Positions 1 through 8,983 of a DNA stretch of 64,000 nt are shown piece by piece. This DNA is from Fodinibacter sp963763015 (GTDB taxonomy: Bacteria > Actinomycetota > Actinomycetes > Actinomycetales > Dermatophilaceae). The notes beneath the pieces were generated by a model. The model worked only from the letters and a program-made list of their open reading frames with translations, was not told the origin of the DNA and searched no databases. The stretch covers positions 8,838-72,837 of the forward strand of contig CAVXML010000002.1 of the NCBI GenBank assembly GCA_963763015.1, given 5' to 3'. A program made the position numbers and the translations under genes. Positions within the stretch are counted from its first letter, which is position 1; each line of letters opens with the position of its first letter.

Positions 1-159
1 CTGGTCAAGGGCGTCGCGTCACTCTGCCACGGGCGGCGCCCGCTTGACGGCCGCGCTTGGTGTGGTGCTGGTGTGGCACCGTTGTGCGTGGTCCGGCGCG
101 GGGCCGGGCTGGAGGGTGGCGCGTGACGGCATCCGGCCGTCCTGACGAGAGGACCCACC

Positions 160-612
160 ATGGCGAGCAGGGCGAGGACCACGAGCGCGAGGGCCGGCGG
201 CACGGCATCCGGGATGCCGGCAGGCGAGCGGAGGGCGACCTACGGCCGGCACATCTGCGGGCTGATGGTGGCGGCCTTCAGCCTGTCGGTGGTCCACACC
301 GTCTACGCGTGGGTGGAGGGGATCGAGGACCCGACGTTCACGGTGACGACGCCACTCGCGTGGGGGTTCTACGCGGTGGCGTTCGGGATGGCGGTGCTGG
401 CGCGGCGCACCGGGCGGGGGGCGCAGGCGACGGTGCTGGCCTTCCTGGTGGCCTGCCTGGCGATCGGCGTCTTCTACTACCCGACGACGTTCGGGCCGGC
501 GCAGCAGACCGTGTTCGGGTGGTTCGAGAACGACGTGTACCTCGGGCTGCTGGTGGCCGCGACGTACCTCGCAGTGCAGCGCTGGCGCGGGACCGTGCTC
601 ACGCCGGCCTGA
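160..612 (+). CDS. small integral membrane protein, function unknown
   Basis: A 150-residue protein with a basic, Gly/Ser-rich N-terminus of about 30 residues followed by roughly four hydrophobic segments (about residues 28-45, 64-82, 90-108 and 124-140), so it is probably a polytopic membrane protein. The ATG at 160 has a GAGAGGA ribosome-binding site 6-7 bases upstream. Short polar loops carry aromatic residues (HTVYAW, FYYPTTFG, WFENDVYLG). It stands alone, with the next gene convergent. I do not recognise the family, and no catalytic motif is visible. The coding call is good because of frame length, codon bias and start context; the function is unknown. Confidence 0.7.
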   Translation: MASRARTTSARAGGTASGMPAGERRATYGRHICGLMVAAFSLSVVHTVYAWVEGIEDPTFTVTTPLAWGFYAVAFGMAVLARRTGRGAQATVLAFLVACLAIGVFYYPTTFGPAQQTVFGWFENDVYLGLLVAATYLAVQRWRGTVLTPA

Positions 613-703
613 GGGTTGCCACGCCGGGTTGGGTGCACGACCAGCTTTACCGCCGGTGGTTCTCGGCCCCACCTCGTGAGTTCGACGAGAAGCAGAATAG
701 GCG

Positions 704-1018
704 TCAGCGCATGAGGGCGGCCTTGACCACGGATGGGTCGGGGTTGGTGTGGGGGACGCCGTCGATCACTACGGTGGGCACGGTCTCGTTGCCGCCGTTG
801 ACGCTGGCGACGAAGGCGCGACCCTCGTCGTCCTCCCAGATGTTGACCCAGGCGGCCTCGTCGCGGTGTGCGCGCACGGCCATCCGCAGTCGCGCGGTGA
901 ACGGGCAGCCAGGACGCCAGTAGACCGTCACTCCGCGCTGGGCGTGGGCCAGTGCCTCGGCGTGCGGAGTGACCTTGGGGCGGCCGGCGACCAGGTCGAC
1001 AAGAGCCATGTCCACCAC
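704..1018 (-). CDS. glutaredoxin-like protein, monothiol-type active site
   Basis: A 104-residue thioredoxin-fold protein. The segment VTVYWRPGCPFTARLR (about residues 30-45) is the glutaredoxin beta1-active site-alpha1 element, and the later TVPTVVIDG (about residues 79-87) is the conserved cis-proline strand that holds glutathione or mycothiol in the family. Mycoredoxins and classical glutaredoxins carry C-x-x-C; here the second cysteine is Thr (C-P-F-T), so only a monothiol mechanism is possible. Likely a mycoredoxin-like disulfide or iron-sulfur-related redox protein in the cytoplasm. It starts at GTG 1018 or ATG 1009. It lies 15 bases downstream of the decayed gene at 1033-1485 on the same strand. 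Confidence 0.8.
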   Translation of the reverse strand: MVDMALVDLVAGRPKVTPHAEALAHAQRGVTVYWRPGCPFTARLRMAVRAHRDEAAWVNIWEDDEGRAFVASVNGGNETVPTVVIDGVPHTNPDPSVVKAALMR

Positions 1019-1032
1019 GGTATGCCGTTCTC

Positions 1033-1485
1033 CTACCGCTCGGCGTCGCTCAACGCGCTCCGCTCCGCATAGGAGTCCTCGTAGAGCACGACCCCAGCGA
1101 GGATGTCGAGGATCGCGAGCGACAGCTCGTCGGGGATGAGGTCCACCTCGTGCTGCCCCGCTCCAGCCGGGACCTTGGCGACGGCATCCCGGAGCCGCCG
1201 CCGGTCGTACCCGGAGAGCTCGTAGTCCTGGAGCCAGTCGACCACGCAGTCGCGGAGCGTGAAGCGAGCCCTCTCACCCGTTCGTCGTTCCCCTCGCGCA
1301 GCGCCCGCTGGGCCTTGTCGAGGAGGTTCGAGGCGGCTTCCATCCTCGCCCGGCTGAACGGGACACGGCGGCCTCGGAGCGGAGGGGATGTCCCCGAAAC
1401 CCCGGTTCGACTCCGCGGCCAGGTATCGGGCAAAGCGCTCGTCGACCTCGTCGTCACCCGCCGTGCCGAATCCTCCGTCACCCAC
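1033..1485 (-). pseudogene. decayed duplicate of the gene at 10,043-10,669
   Basis: The reverse strand aligns with the intact 208-residue protein at 10,043-10,669 but is broken. The N-terminus (DGGFGTAGDDEVDERFARY) is in one frame. The middle (PFSRARMEAASNLLDKAQR) continues in a second frame. The C-terminus (FTLRDCVVDWLQDYELSG to the stop) returns to the first. About 60 codons present in the intact copy, from its EERARRM to its AAEEARF, are missing. Flanking DNA is also shared: the GGTATGCCG stretch at 1020 matches 10,029, and the run through CAACGCGCTCCGCTCCGC is nearly identical in both. This is therefore a duplicated segment that has decayed, not an independent gene. The family is unknown to me. 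Confidence 0.8.
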
Positions 1486-1702
1486 CTCGCCAAACCTACG
1501 AGAGCTGAGCCGACACCCACCACGAGCTGGATGCGGTGTCGCGGCCCGTGGGTCGAGCCGCTCCGCCCCAGACAAATCCCGGATGCCGTGCCGCCACGTC
1601 CCCGGGTGGCCGTCGTCTCACGTGGAACGATCCCTGCCGCCCAGCGGATGCCGTGTGGCGAGCCTGAGACTCACGTCCTCACTTGTGCACAACGTGTTGC
1701 GA

Positions 1703-1718
1703 TCGAACGTGAGTTCGA
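1703..1718 (+). promoter_or_regulatory. LexA (SOS) box, perfect palindrome
   Basis: TCGAACGTGAGTTCGA matches the actinobacterial LexA consensus TCGAAC-N4-GTTCGA at every defined base. It ends 13 bases before the ATG of the DUF222-HNH gene at 1732, so it would overlap the promoter or initiation region. It predicts damage-inducible, LexA-repressed expression of that gene. Confidence 0.8.
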
Positions 1719-1731
1719 ATACACTGAGCGC

Positions 1732-3282
1732 ATGGAAGGGCAGGCAGAGACTCTCGAGGAGCGGCGCTCCCGGCTCCAGGCTGCCCGGGAGGCGTTCGTC
1801 GATCTGCGGTCGGTTCTGCACCAGGCCAGTGGGTCCGAGCTGGCCGAGCTGATGGGGGTGGTCGACGATGTCGCGGCGCACGCGGCGGCCGCCCGGGTGA
1901 CCATCACGGCCGAGGCGGTGAACCGGGGGCAGGTGGCTGAGGAGGGGACGAACCCACACGCCTGGGTGCGGGACCATGCACCGTCGCTGCGCCAAGGGGG
2001 TGCGGCCGCGGTGGCGAAGATCGCTGTCGCGGTGACTCCGCCGGCGTCGCACTGGCGCCCCGAGGGAGCCGAGGTCGACCCGCAGTCGCCGCTGGGGATG
2101 GTGTGGGCTGGGGTGCGTGACGGGTCGGTCTCGCCGAGCCTGGCGACGGCGGTGTTGGGTGAGCTGGACCGGTTGGTGCCCCTCCTTCGGGAGGAGGCGA
2201 CGGCGACGGTGACGACGGCGCTGCTGGACCTGGGGCGCACGTGGGGTCCGGCGATGATGCGGCGGCTGCGGCCCAGGCTGCTGGCCGAGCACGGGCTCGC
2301 CGGGGTGCTGGACGACGTGCAGGAGCGGTTGGCTCCGGCGGCCCGGCTCTCCTCGCCGTTCGTGGAGTCGGGGGACCTCACGCAGTACCAGCTGCTGATG
2401 ACGCCCGAGCAGGCGGCGGCGCTGGAGGCGGCGATCGGTCCGCTCAGTGCTCCCGCACCCAACGAGGAGACCGGCGAGCGCGACCTGCGTCCGGCCCAGC
2501 AGCGCCGCGTTGAGGCGCTGACCGAGGTCTGTCGCCGCTCCTCGGCGGCCGATGCTGATGCGAGCGGAGGGGCGGACGGGGCGGCCGGCTCGCCCTCGGC
2601 GGTCCACGTCCTCATTCCGCTGTCCGACCTGCAGGCGCGCACCGGCTGCGGTGAGGTGGCCGGGTCGACCGCCACGGGCACGGTGCTCTCCCCGGAGGTG
2701 CTGCGACGCGTCGCGTGCGAGGCGGACCTGATCCCGCACGTGCTCGGAACCGCGGGTGAGGACCTCGACCTGGGGCGGGTGGTTCGACTCTTCACCCGGG
2801 CGCAGCGGCGCCGTCTGATGCGTCGTGACCGGTGTTGCACGTACCCGGGATGTACGGCTCCGGCGAGCTGGTCGCGTGCGCACCACGTCGTTCATTGGGT
2901 CGACGGAGGGCTGTCGGACATGGACAACGCAGCTCTGTTGTGCCAGCGGCACCACACCGTGGTGCACCAGCGTCGACTCATCGCCGAGGTGCGCCGGAAG
3001 CCGGACGAGCTGGGCCGGTACGTCGTGTGGGACCTCTCGCCGGGGAGCTACGACGAGTACCTCGAGCGCCTCCGAGCCGAGAGATCGGCCAACGACCCTC
3101 CGCCTCTGACACCCGAGCGGCTTCGGAGCCTGGTGGATGCGCTCGAGGCCGAGGATCCGAACGAACGGCGATGGGCCAGGTACGAGCTGGACGCATCTGC
3201 GCCCGAGGACTGGCCCGGCGAGTGGAGTCATGGGGACGAGTGGGTCGACGGCGACCCCGGCTACCTCCAGCCATCGGCCTGA
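1732..3282 (+). CDS. DUF222 / HNH endonuclease domain protein (13E12-type)
   Basis: A 516-residue protein with an N-terminal DUF222 region (about residues 10-330, helical, Ala/Arg-rich) and a C-terminal HNH nuclease motif at about residues 364-425. There, R-D-R-C-C-T-Y-P-G-C and HHVVHW are followed by DNAALLCQRHHTVVH, giving the Cys ligands and the H-N-H triad. Proteins of this type occur in several copies per actinobacterial genome and are often linked to mobile or SOS-induced loci; their substrate is unclear. The open frame extends upstream, but ATG 1732 is the best start because DUF222 similarity begins there and the SOS box lies just before it. A broken relative of the C-terminal third is at 13,143-13,550. 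A DNA-cleaving role is inferred from the motif. Confidence 0.88.
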   Translation: MEGQAETLEERRSRLQAAREAFVDLRSVLHQASGSELAELMGVVDDVAAHAAAARVTITAEAVNRGQVAEEGTNPHAWVRDHAPSLRQGGAAAVAKIAVAVTPPASHWRPEGAEVDPQSPLGMVWAGVRDGSVSPSLATAVLGELDRLVPLLREEATATVTTALLDLGRTWGPAMMRRLRPRLLAEHGLAGVLDDVQERLAPAARLSSPFVESGDLTQYQLLMTPEQAAALEAAIGPLSAPAPNEETGERDLRPAQQRRVEALTEVCRRSSAADADASGGADGAAGSPSAVHVLIPLSDLQARTGCGEVAGSTATGTVLSPEVLRRVACEADLIPHVLGTAGEDLDLGRVVRLFTRAQRRRLMRRDRCCTYPGCTAPASWSRAHHVVHWVDGGLSDMDNAALLCQRHHTVVHQRRLIAEVRRKPDELGRYVVWDLSPGSYDEYLERLRAERSANDPPPLTPERLRSLVDALEAEDPNERRWARYELDASAPEDWPGEWSHGDEWVDGDPGYLQPSA

Positions 3283-3405
3283 CCGGCGGCGCAGGGGATC
3301 CTGGAGTGCTCGCCGCGGTCATCGGCTGCCCCGCTGACCGCACGGATGGTCAAGGTTCCGGCTGAGGAGGCATGTCTGGGTACCGGGGACGCTGAATGTG
3401 TGGCT

Positions 3406-3453
3406 CCAAGGACATCCGTCTTCCCCGAGCCAAGGACATCCGTCTTCCCGGAG
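3406..3453. repeat. two tandem 24-bp direct repeats
   Basis: Two adjacent 24-base units begin with CCAAGGACATCCGTCTTCCC at 3406 and at 3430. They differ at a single base (C versus G in position 21). They lie in the gene-free interval between the DUF222-HNH gene and the AhpC/TSA-like gene. They could be binding sites or a simple slippage duplication. Confidence 0.75.
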
Positions 3454-3551
3454 CGAGCGACCGCGATGACTGCGACTTCTCCAGACAGCCCATCTTGGGT
3501 GCTTGAGCATCGACATAGTGTGGGTTCGACGGCTCGGGAAAGGGCTTCGCC

Positions 3552-4205
3552 ATGGATGACGTTGATGCGTTGACGGAAGCAGCGGAGGCGGAATGGTTGC
3601 GGGCGTGGGACGCCGGGCCAATCCGAACTCGGTGGGAGCGCATCCCGTTACAAGGAGGCGACCGAGCCCCGGACGCCGATCTTCGTGATCATTCGGGGGT
3701 TGTGCGCCGGCTGTCGGACTTCTGGGCCAATGGCCCCGCCCTGCTGATGTTCTGGCGGCACGCGGGCTGCTCATGCGGTGTCGATCGTGCTGCTCGACTG
3801 AGGAACGAGTACGCCGGCTACGTGGAGACAGGAGGCAGCGTGGTGGTGATCGGGATGTGGGAGCCTGCCCGGGCGGATCGCTATCGAGCCCTGCATGAAC
3901 TTCCTTGTCCCGTTCTGGCCGACCCGGAGCGCAGTCTGTATGAAGCCTTCGACCTGCTGGAGGGAACCCCGGCGCAGGTCCTGTTCGATGCCCCAGACGA
4001 GTTCCTTCGACGTGAGCCGCAGGCCGGTCGCATGCTTGCGACTGAGCGCCACGGCTCGGATAGGGCGTCCGTCGACTCACCGTGGCAGATGCCCGGCGAG
4101 TTCGTTGTCGGCCAGGACGGCACCGTCCGGCTGGCCTACCGATACCAGTATTGCGAGGACTATCCGGACCCCCGGGTGCTGATCGCCGCGCTCCGCTTCG
4201 GCTGA
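3552..4205 (+). CDS. AhpC/TSA-like (peroxiredoxin-like) thioredoxin-fold protein
   Basis: A 217-residue protein. GDRAPDADLRDHSGVVRRLSD (about residues 36-56) is the usual N-terminal element of AhpC/TSA proteins. LLMFWRHAGCSCGVDRAARL carries the active-site region, here C-S-C rather than the P-x-x-x-T-x-x-C of typical peroxiredoxins, which resembles the PRXL2/AhpC-TSA_2-like group. The C-terminal strand MPGEFVVGQDGTVRLAY is the family's cis-Pro to beta-hairpin portion. Probably a cytoplasmic peroxide or disulfide reductase; the substrate is unknown. ATG 3552 has an AAAGGG site 9 bases upstream. It appears to be transcribed alone. Confidence 0.75.
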   Translation: MDDVDALTEAAEAEWLRAWDAGPIRTRWERIPLQGGDRAPDADLRDHSGVVRRLSDFWANGPALLMFWRHAGCSCGVDRAARLRNEYAGYVETGGSVVVIGMWEPARADRYRALHELPCPVLADPERSLYEAFDLLEGTPAQVLFDAPDEFLRREPQAGRMLATERHGSDRASVDSPWQMPGEFVVGQDGTVRLAYRYQYCEDYPDPRVLIAALRFG

Positions 4206-4343
4206 AGCCGACGTCGGAACCGGCGCCCTGGGCCGCAGCACGATCGTCAGTCACCAAGCCCAGTGCGGTCGACGTTGCGGTGGAACCCCATGCCGGCGAT
4301 CCCGCCCTGAACCGCTCCGGCCAGGCTCGCTTGGCCAGGGGCC

Positions 4344-4457
4344 ATGTACGCGATGCCCGACGAGATCAGCCCCGCGGTGGTGTTCCTGGCATCCGACGCG
4401 GCCAGCTTCGTGACCGGCTCGGTCCTCGTGATCGATGGTGGGTACACCGTCTACTGA
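4344..4457 (+). pseudogene. 3' remnant of a short-chain dehydrogenase/reductase
   Basis: Only the last 37 codons remain. MPDEISPAVVFLASDAASFV followed by TGSVLVIDGGYTVY and a stop is the standard C-terminal end of a classical SDR (helix alphaG and the DGG strand). No Rossmann motif TGxxxGIG or YxxxK lies in any frame upstream between 4206 and 4343. The gene has lost about 85 % of its length. Apart from this remnant and the operator at 4561, the interval 4206-4648 shows nothing recognisable. Confidence 0.75.
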
Positions 4458-4560
4458 GGAAGGTGCGGCGGGGCCAACGCCGCCTGACCGCGCTCGTCGT
4501 CCACTGGGCCGGACGCTCGGCGCCGATCGGCCCAGGGCCGATGGCAATACGACCACCGCG

Positions 4561-4586
4561 CTCATATACCCCTTGGGGTATATGAG
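4561..4586. promoter_or_regulatory. CsoR/CstR-type operator (12-bp inverted repeat)
   Basis: Perfect 12-base arms, CTCATATACCCC and GGGGTATATGAG, flank a TT centre. The inner ATACCCC-TT-GGGGTAT matches the operator style of the CsoR/RcnR/CstR (DUF156) repressors, which sense copper, nickel, formaldehyde or persulfide. The site ends 62 bases before the ATG of the DUF302 gene and is AT-rich enough to overlap a -10 element. No DUF156 regulator gene is in this window, so the cognate repressor would act from elsewhere. Confidence 0.75.
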
Positions 4587-4648
4587 ACACTGGTGCAGGA
4601 CCACGAACCAACCACCAACCTCTCAACCACACGACTGGAGGGCAGGCC

Positions 4649-5050
4649 ATGACCTACACCGTGACCACCGTCGTCGATCGGCCGTTCGACGAGACCCTCG
4701 AGGCGGTGCGGGCTGCGCTCGCGGACCAGGGCTTCGGCATCCTCAGCGAGATCGACCTCGCCGACACGCTGCGGGCCAAGATCGGGGCCGAGATCCCGCC
4801 GCAGGTCATCCTCGGCGCCTGCCGGCCCCCGCTCGCCCACGCGGCCGTGCAGGCCGAGCCGTCGATCGGGGTGCTCCTGCCGTGCAACGTCGTCGTCCGC
4901 GCGGGCGAGGACGGCCGGACCATCGTGGACGCGATGGACCCCGACGCCATGGTGTCCGTCACCCGCAACGAGGCACTGGCCGAGGTCGCCGCCGACGCGC
5001 GCGCCCGGATCTCCGCCGCCCTGGCCACCCTCGGGCAGCCCGCCGCCTGA
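4649..5050 (+). CDS. DUF302 domain protein
   Basis: A 133-residue soluble protein that is a single DUF302 domain. The N-terminal VVDRPFDETLEAVRAALADQ is the first strand and helix. FGILSEIDLADTLRAKIG follows, and the conserved GACRPPLAHAAV and IGVLLPCNVVVR segments contain the Cys and Pro residues typical of the family. DUF302 proteins are often found with sulfur-oxidation, persulfide or copper genes, but their biochemical activity is not established. ATG 4649 has GGAGGGC 7-8 bases upstream. The perfect CsoR/CstR-like operator before it suggests induction by metal or persulfide stress. It is transcribed toward the LuxR gene, 57 bases away, so the two may be co-transcribed. Confidence 0.85.
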   Translation: MTYTVTTVVDRPFDETLEAVRAALADQGFGILSEIDLADTLRAKIGAEIPPQVILGACRPPLAHAAVQAEPSIGVLLPCNVVVRAGEDGRTIVDAMDPDAMVSVTRNEALAEVAADARARISAALATLGQPAA

Positions 5051-5106
5051 CGCCGGCACGCAGCGGCTGCCCCTCCGCTGAGCGCAGGCCGCCGTAGGCT
5101 GGCCGG

Positions 5107-8033
5107 ATGCCGGTACTGGGCAGGTTGCACGTCCCGCGACCGCGTGCCCACCTCGTCGCCCGGCCCCGCCTCACCGACCGCCTCGGCTCGGCCACCGGCC
5201 CGGTGCCCCGCCTCGTGCTCGTCTCCGCCCCGGCTGGCTTCGGCAAGACCACCGTCCTCACCCAGTGGCTGAGCACGGTCAGCGCGGATGCCGGTGCCGA
5301 GGTCGGCGGCCAGCCGCCGGTCCGCGCGGCGTGGCTCTCGCTCGACCCCGGCGACTCCGACCTCCGCCGCTTCCTCACCCACCTCGTCGCCGCCGTGCGA
5401 GCCGCGGTCCCGCCGCCCGACCCCGACACCGGCGCGGAGGCACTGCGCCTGCTGGAGGCTGACGGCATCCCACCGGTCGACGACGTTCTCGTCAGCCTCG
5501 TCAACGACCTCGACGCGCTTTCTGGCCGCACCGTGATCGCCCTCGACGACTACCACGTCGTCGACGACGGCGCCGGTGCACGAGGCGGTGCGCTTCCTCC
5601 TCGACAACCTTCCACCCCAGGTGACCCTGGCGATGACGACCCGCGCCGACCCGCCGCTGTCGCTGCCCCGGCTGCGGGCCCGCGGAGAGCTCGTCGAGGT
5701 GCGGGCCGCCGACCTGCGCTTCACCGAGGCCGAGGCGGCCGACTTCCTCAACGACGTCATGGGGCTCGGGCTGCCCGACCATCTGGTCGCCGCCCTCGAG
5801 GCGCGCACCGAGGGCTGGGCCGTCGGTCTCCAGCTCGCGGCGCTCTCGGCCGGTGGCCGCACCGCCAGCGGTCCCGACGTCGAGCGGTTCGTCGAGGACT
5901 TCACCGGCAGCCACCGCTTCGTGCTCGACTACCTCCTCGAGGAGGTGCTCGACACCCAGCCCGACGGCATCCGCACCTTCCTCCTCGACACCTGCGTGCT
6001 CGACGAGCTGACCGCCGGCCTCTGCGACGCGCTGACCGGCCGCACCGACGGGCAGCAGTCCCTCGAGGCGCTCGAGCGGGCCAACCTCTTCGTCCTCGCC
6101 CTCGACGACGAGCGCCGCTGGTGGCGCTACCACCACCTCTTCGCGGATGCCGTCCGCTCCCGTCTCGCGGCCGACGACCCTGGCCGTGTCCGCCGGCTCC
6201 ACGGGCTCGCGGCCGGGTGGTACGCCGAGGAGGGCCGGCTCACCGACGCCGTGCCGCACGCGCTCGCCGGGGACGACGTCGAGCGGGCCGCCGACCTCGT
6301 CGAGCTGGCCCTGCCCGGCCTGCGCAAGGAGCGCGCCGACCGGCTGCTGCGCGACTGGCTGCGAGCACTGCCCGAGGACGTCGCACGGCGCCGCCCGCTT
6401 CTCGCCACCCATGTGGCGTGGGTGCACCTCACCGACGGCGACCTCGATGGCGTGGTTCCTTGGCTCGACGCCGCCGACCAGGCGCTCGCGCTGTCGGACC
6501 GCACGGGCACGTCTGCGGATGCCGGGGCATCCGAGGCGGCGTCAGGCGCTCCGGCGGTTGCCGGCTCTGCGGCGCCCATGAGCCAAGGTCCGTCGAGCGC
6601 GCTGGCGGCAGCGGTGAAGGCGCGCGAGGAGGACCTGGCCGGGCTGCCCGCGATGATCGCGGTCTACCGGGCGTCCGTGGCGCAGGCCCGCGGTGACACC
6701 CCGGGCACGGTGGGGCACGCTCGCCGGGCGCTGGCGGTCGCAGCCCCGGACGACCACTTCGCCAAGGGCGCGGCCGGCGGGTTCCTCGGCCTCGCCGCGT
6801 GGGCGGACGGCGACCTCGCGATGGCGGTGGAGACGTTCGGCGAGGCGGTGCGCGAGCTGCGCGCGGCTGGTCACGTGACCGACGCGCTCGGAGGCACCGT
6901 CGTGCTCGCGACGATGTGGCTCGCCCGCGGACGTCCCGACGAGGCCCGCCGACTCCACGAGCGGGCGCTCGAGCAGGTGGCGGACGCCGGCTCGTCGTCC
7001 GTGTCCGGGGACCTCCACGTCGGGTTGGCCGAGGTGCTCTGCGAGATGGGCGAGCTCGCCGCGGCGGAGCAGCACCTTCGGGTGGCGTCGGAGCTGGGGG
7101 AGCGGGCGTCGCTGCTCGAGAACCGGCACCGCTGGTACGCCGTCTCGGCCGGGGTCCTGCGCGCTCGCGGCGACCTCGACGGCGCCGTGGCGATGCTCGA
7201 CGAGGCGGAGGCGCACCACATCGCTGGCTTCTTCCCCGACGTGCGCCCCATCCCGGCGCAGCAAGCACGAGTGCGCATCGCTCAGGGACGGCTCGCCGAC
7301 GCCCGCGCCTGGGCGGACGAGGCTGCGGTCTCCGTGCACGCAGAGCCGACCTACCTGCGGCGAGTACGACCACCTGACACTCGTGCGTTTGCTGCTGGCG
7401 GAGCACAGGGCCGGGATGCCGCGCGCTGCCGACGAGCTCGACGGTCTCCGCACGCTGCTCGGCCGGATCCTGGCGACGGCCGAGGCCGGCGGTCGGCAGG
7501 GCAGCGTCGTGGAGGCGACGTTCTTCGGGCGCTGGTGCACCAGGCGGCGGGCGACCATGACGCCGCGCTCGACGACCTCGGTCGGGCGCTTGGTCCTCGG
7601 TGTCCCGGTCGGGTACCGACGGCTGTTCCTCGACGAAGGGGTCGCGGCCGAGGAGCTGCTCGAGCACCTTGCCCAGAGCGCGGATGCCGCGGGCGCGGGT
7701 GCGACCGGTGCCGGTGGGGAGGCGACCACCGCGGCGGACCACGCGGCCACGGTGCTGCGCGCACGGCATCCGGCGAAGGACGACGGATCAATCGCGCCTG
7801 CCGGAGCCACCGATGGCGCCGACACCGTCGCCGCCGGTGGGGAAGGGTTGAGCGAGCGGGAGCTCGAGGTGCTGCGGCTGCTCGCCACCGACCTGTCCGG
7901 CCCGGAGATCGCCCGGCGGCTCTTCGTCAGCCTCAACACGCTGCGCACCCACACCAAGCACATCTTCACCAAGCTCGGCGTCAACACCCGGCGGGCCGCC
8001 GTGACCAGGGGCGCCGAGCTCGACCTGCTGTAG
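5107..8033 (+). CDS. MalT/LAL-type LuxR family transcriptional regulator (frameshifted)
   Basis: A regulator of about 975 codons spread over three frames. An AAA/STAND-type ATPase comes first, with Walker A SAPAGFGKTT near residue 40 and Walker B VIALDDYH. Next are MalT-like winged-helix and TPR segments (RWWRYHHLFADAVRSRL is diagnostic). The C-terminus is a LuxR helix-turn-helix (LSERELEVLRLLATDLSGPE, then RTHTKHIFTKLGV). Conserved sequence continues across four single-base disruptions: an extra G near 5569, an extra C at 7361, a missing base near 7524 and an extra G near 7592. Correcting these restores one full-length protein, so the gene is either recently broken or affected by sequencing indels. 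Family members respond to small molecules and control adjacent operons; here the downstream 8195-10,013 genes are the natural target. Confidence 0.85.
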
Positions 8034-8096
8034 CCGCCCGCTGCGGCCCCGGACGGGCCGCCACCAGGCACCGACATCCAGGGATCACCACCTCGG

Positions 8097-8112
8097 TCAC
8101 ATCGCCATGTGA
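8097..8112. promoter_or_regulatory. candidate operator, TCACAT-N4-ATGTGA
   Basis: TCACATCGCCATGTGA is a perfect 6-base-arm inverted repeat in the 161-base gap between the LuxR regulator and the membrane gene at 8195. A further GGTCACC lies just downstream. Position and symmetry suit a dimeric regulator such as the adjacent LuxR protein. Assignment is inference. Confidence 0.45.
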
Positions 8113-8194
8113 TGTGCGGTCACCACCCCGCTTCCTACCGTCGACGACGTGGCCGGGCGCCCGCCCGGCAGACCGCGAGACGCAGGAGCACGCC

Positions 8195-8983
8195 ATGACC
8201 ATCACGAGCAGCGCCCTCACCAAGGTCGCCGGAGCCGCAGCCGTCGCCGCCGGAGCCATCTTCATCGGAGTCCAGATCGGCCACCCGCCGTCGGACTCCT
8301 TCACCACCGAGACCACCGAGTGGGTTGCCCGCAGCAGCGCCAAGGTCGTCATGGCCGTGCTCGCGCTGGTGGGCATCACCGGGATGTACCTGCGCCAGCA
8401 CCGCCAGGCCGGGGTGCTCGGGCTCGTCGGGTACGTCGTGTTCGCCCTGGGTTACCTCTTCCTGTTCGCCACCGAGGTGGTCGCGGCGGCGGTGCTGCCG
8501 AGGCTGGTCACGACCGAGCCCGGGTACGTCGACGACATCGTCACCGCGGCGGTGGGCGGCACCCCGAACGACGACATCGGCGGCATGCAGGTGGTGCTCA
8601 ACCTCGGCGGCGCCGGCTACATCCTGGGCGGCCTGCTCTTCGGGATCGCGCTGTTCCGCACCGGCATCCTCGCCCGGTGGGCCGCGGCGCTGCTCGCGGT
8701 GGCGACGCTCTCGACCGCTGCACTGGCCGTGCTCCCGGAGTCGTTCAACCGCCCGCTCGCCGTGCCGGAGGCCATCGCCCTGATCGGTCTCGGCGTGTCG
8801 CTGTGGCGCAGCACCCGCGAGGCGTCGGCCATGCCGGATGCCGCTGCCGACACCTTCGGGGACGCTGGCTCTCCCGCGCCCTCGGCTGCCGGCCGCCCGC
8901 ATACCGCCCCCGGTGACTCCGCAGGAGTGGCTCCCTCGTCGGGCAACGACTCCGCAGCCACGCACGAGCCTGCGATCCGATGA
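8195..8983 (+). CDS. polytopic membrane protein, function unknown
   Basis: A 262-residue protein with about six hydrophobic segments between residues 8 and 205. A Pro/Ala/Ser-rich, probably disordered and cytoplasmic tail of about 55 residues follows. The first segment (KVAGAAAVAAGAIFIGVQIG) could be a signal anchor. ATG 8195 has GCAGGAG 8 bases upstream. Its stop overlaps the next start (ATGA at 8980), implying translational coupling. Similar membrane proteins often follow LuxR regulators in actinobacteria, but I know no assigned activity. Confidence 0.75.
   Translation: MTITSSALTKVAGAAAVAAGAIFIGVQIGHPPSDSFTTETTEWVARSSAKVVMAVLALVGITGMYLRQHRQAGVLGLVGYVVFALGYLFLFATEVVAAAVLPRLVTTEPGYVDDIVTAAVGGTPNDDIGGMQVVLNLGGAGYILGGLLFGIALFRTGILARWAAALLAVATLSTAALAVLPESFNRPLAVPEAIALIGLGVSLWRSTREASAMPDAAADTFGDAGSPAPSAAGRPHTAPGDSAGVAPSSGNDSAATHEPAIR

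Noticed and set aside
1618..3231. 537-codon reverse-strand open frame
   Set aside because: Antisense to the DUF222-HNH gene; no start context and biased composition.
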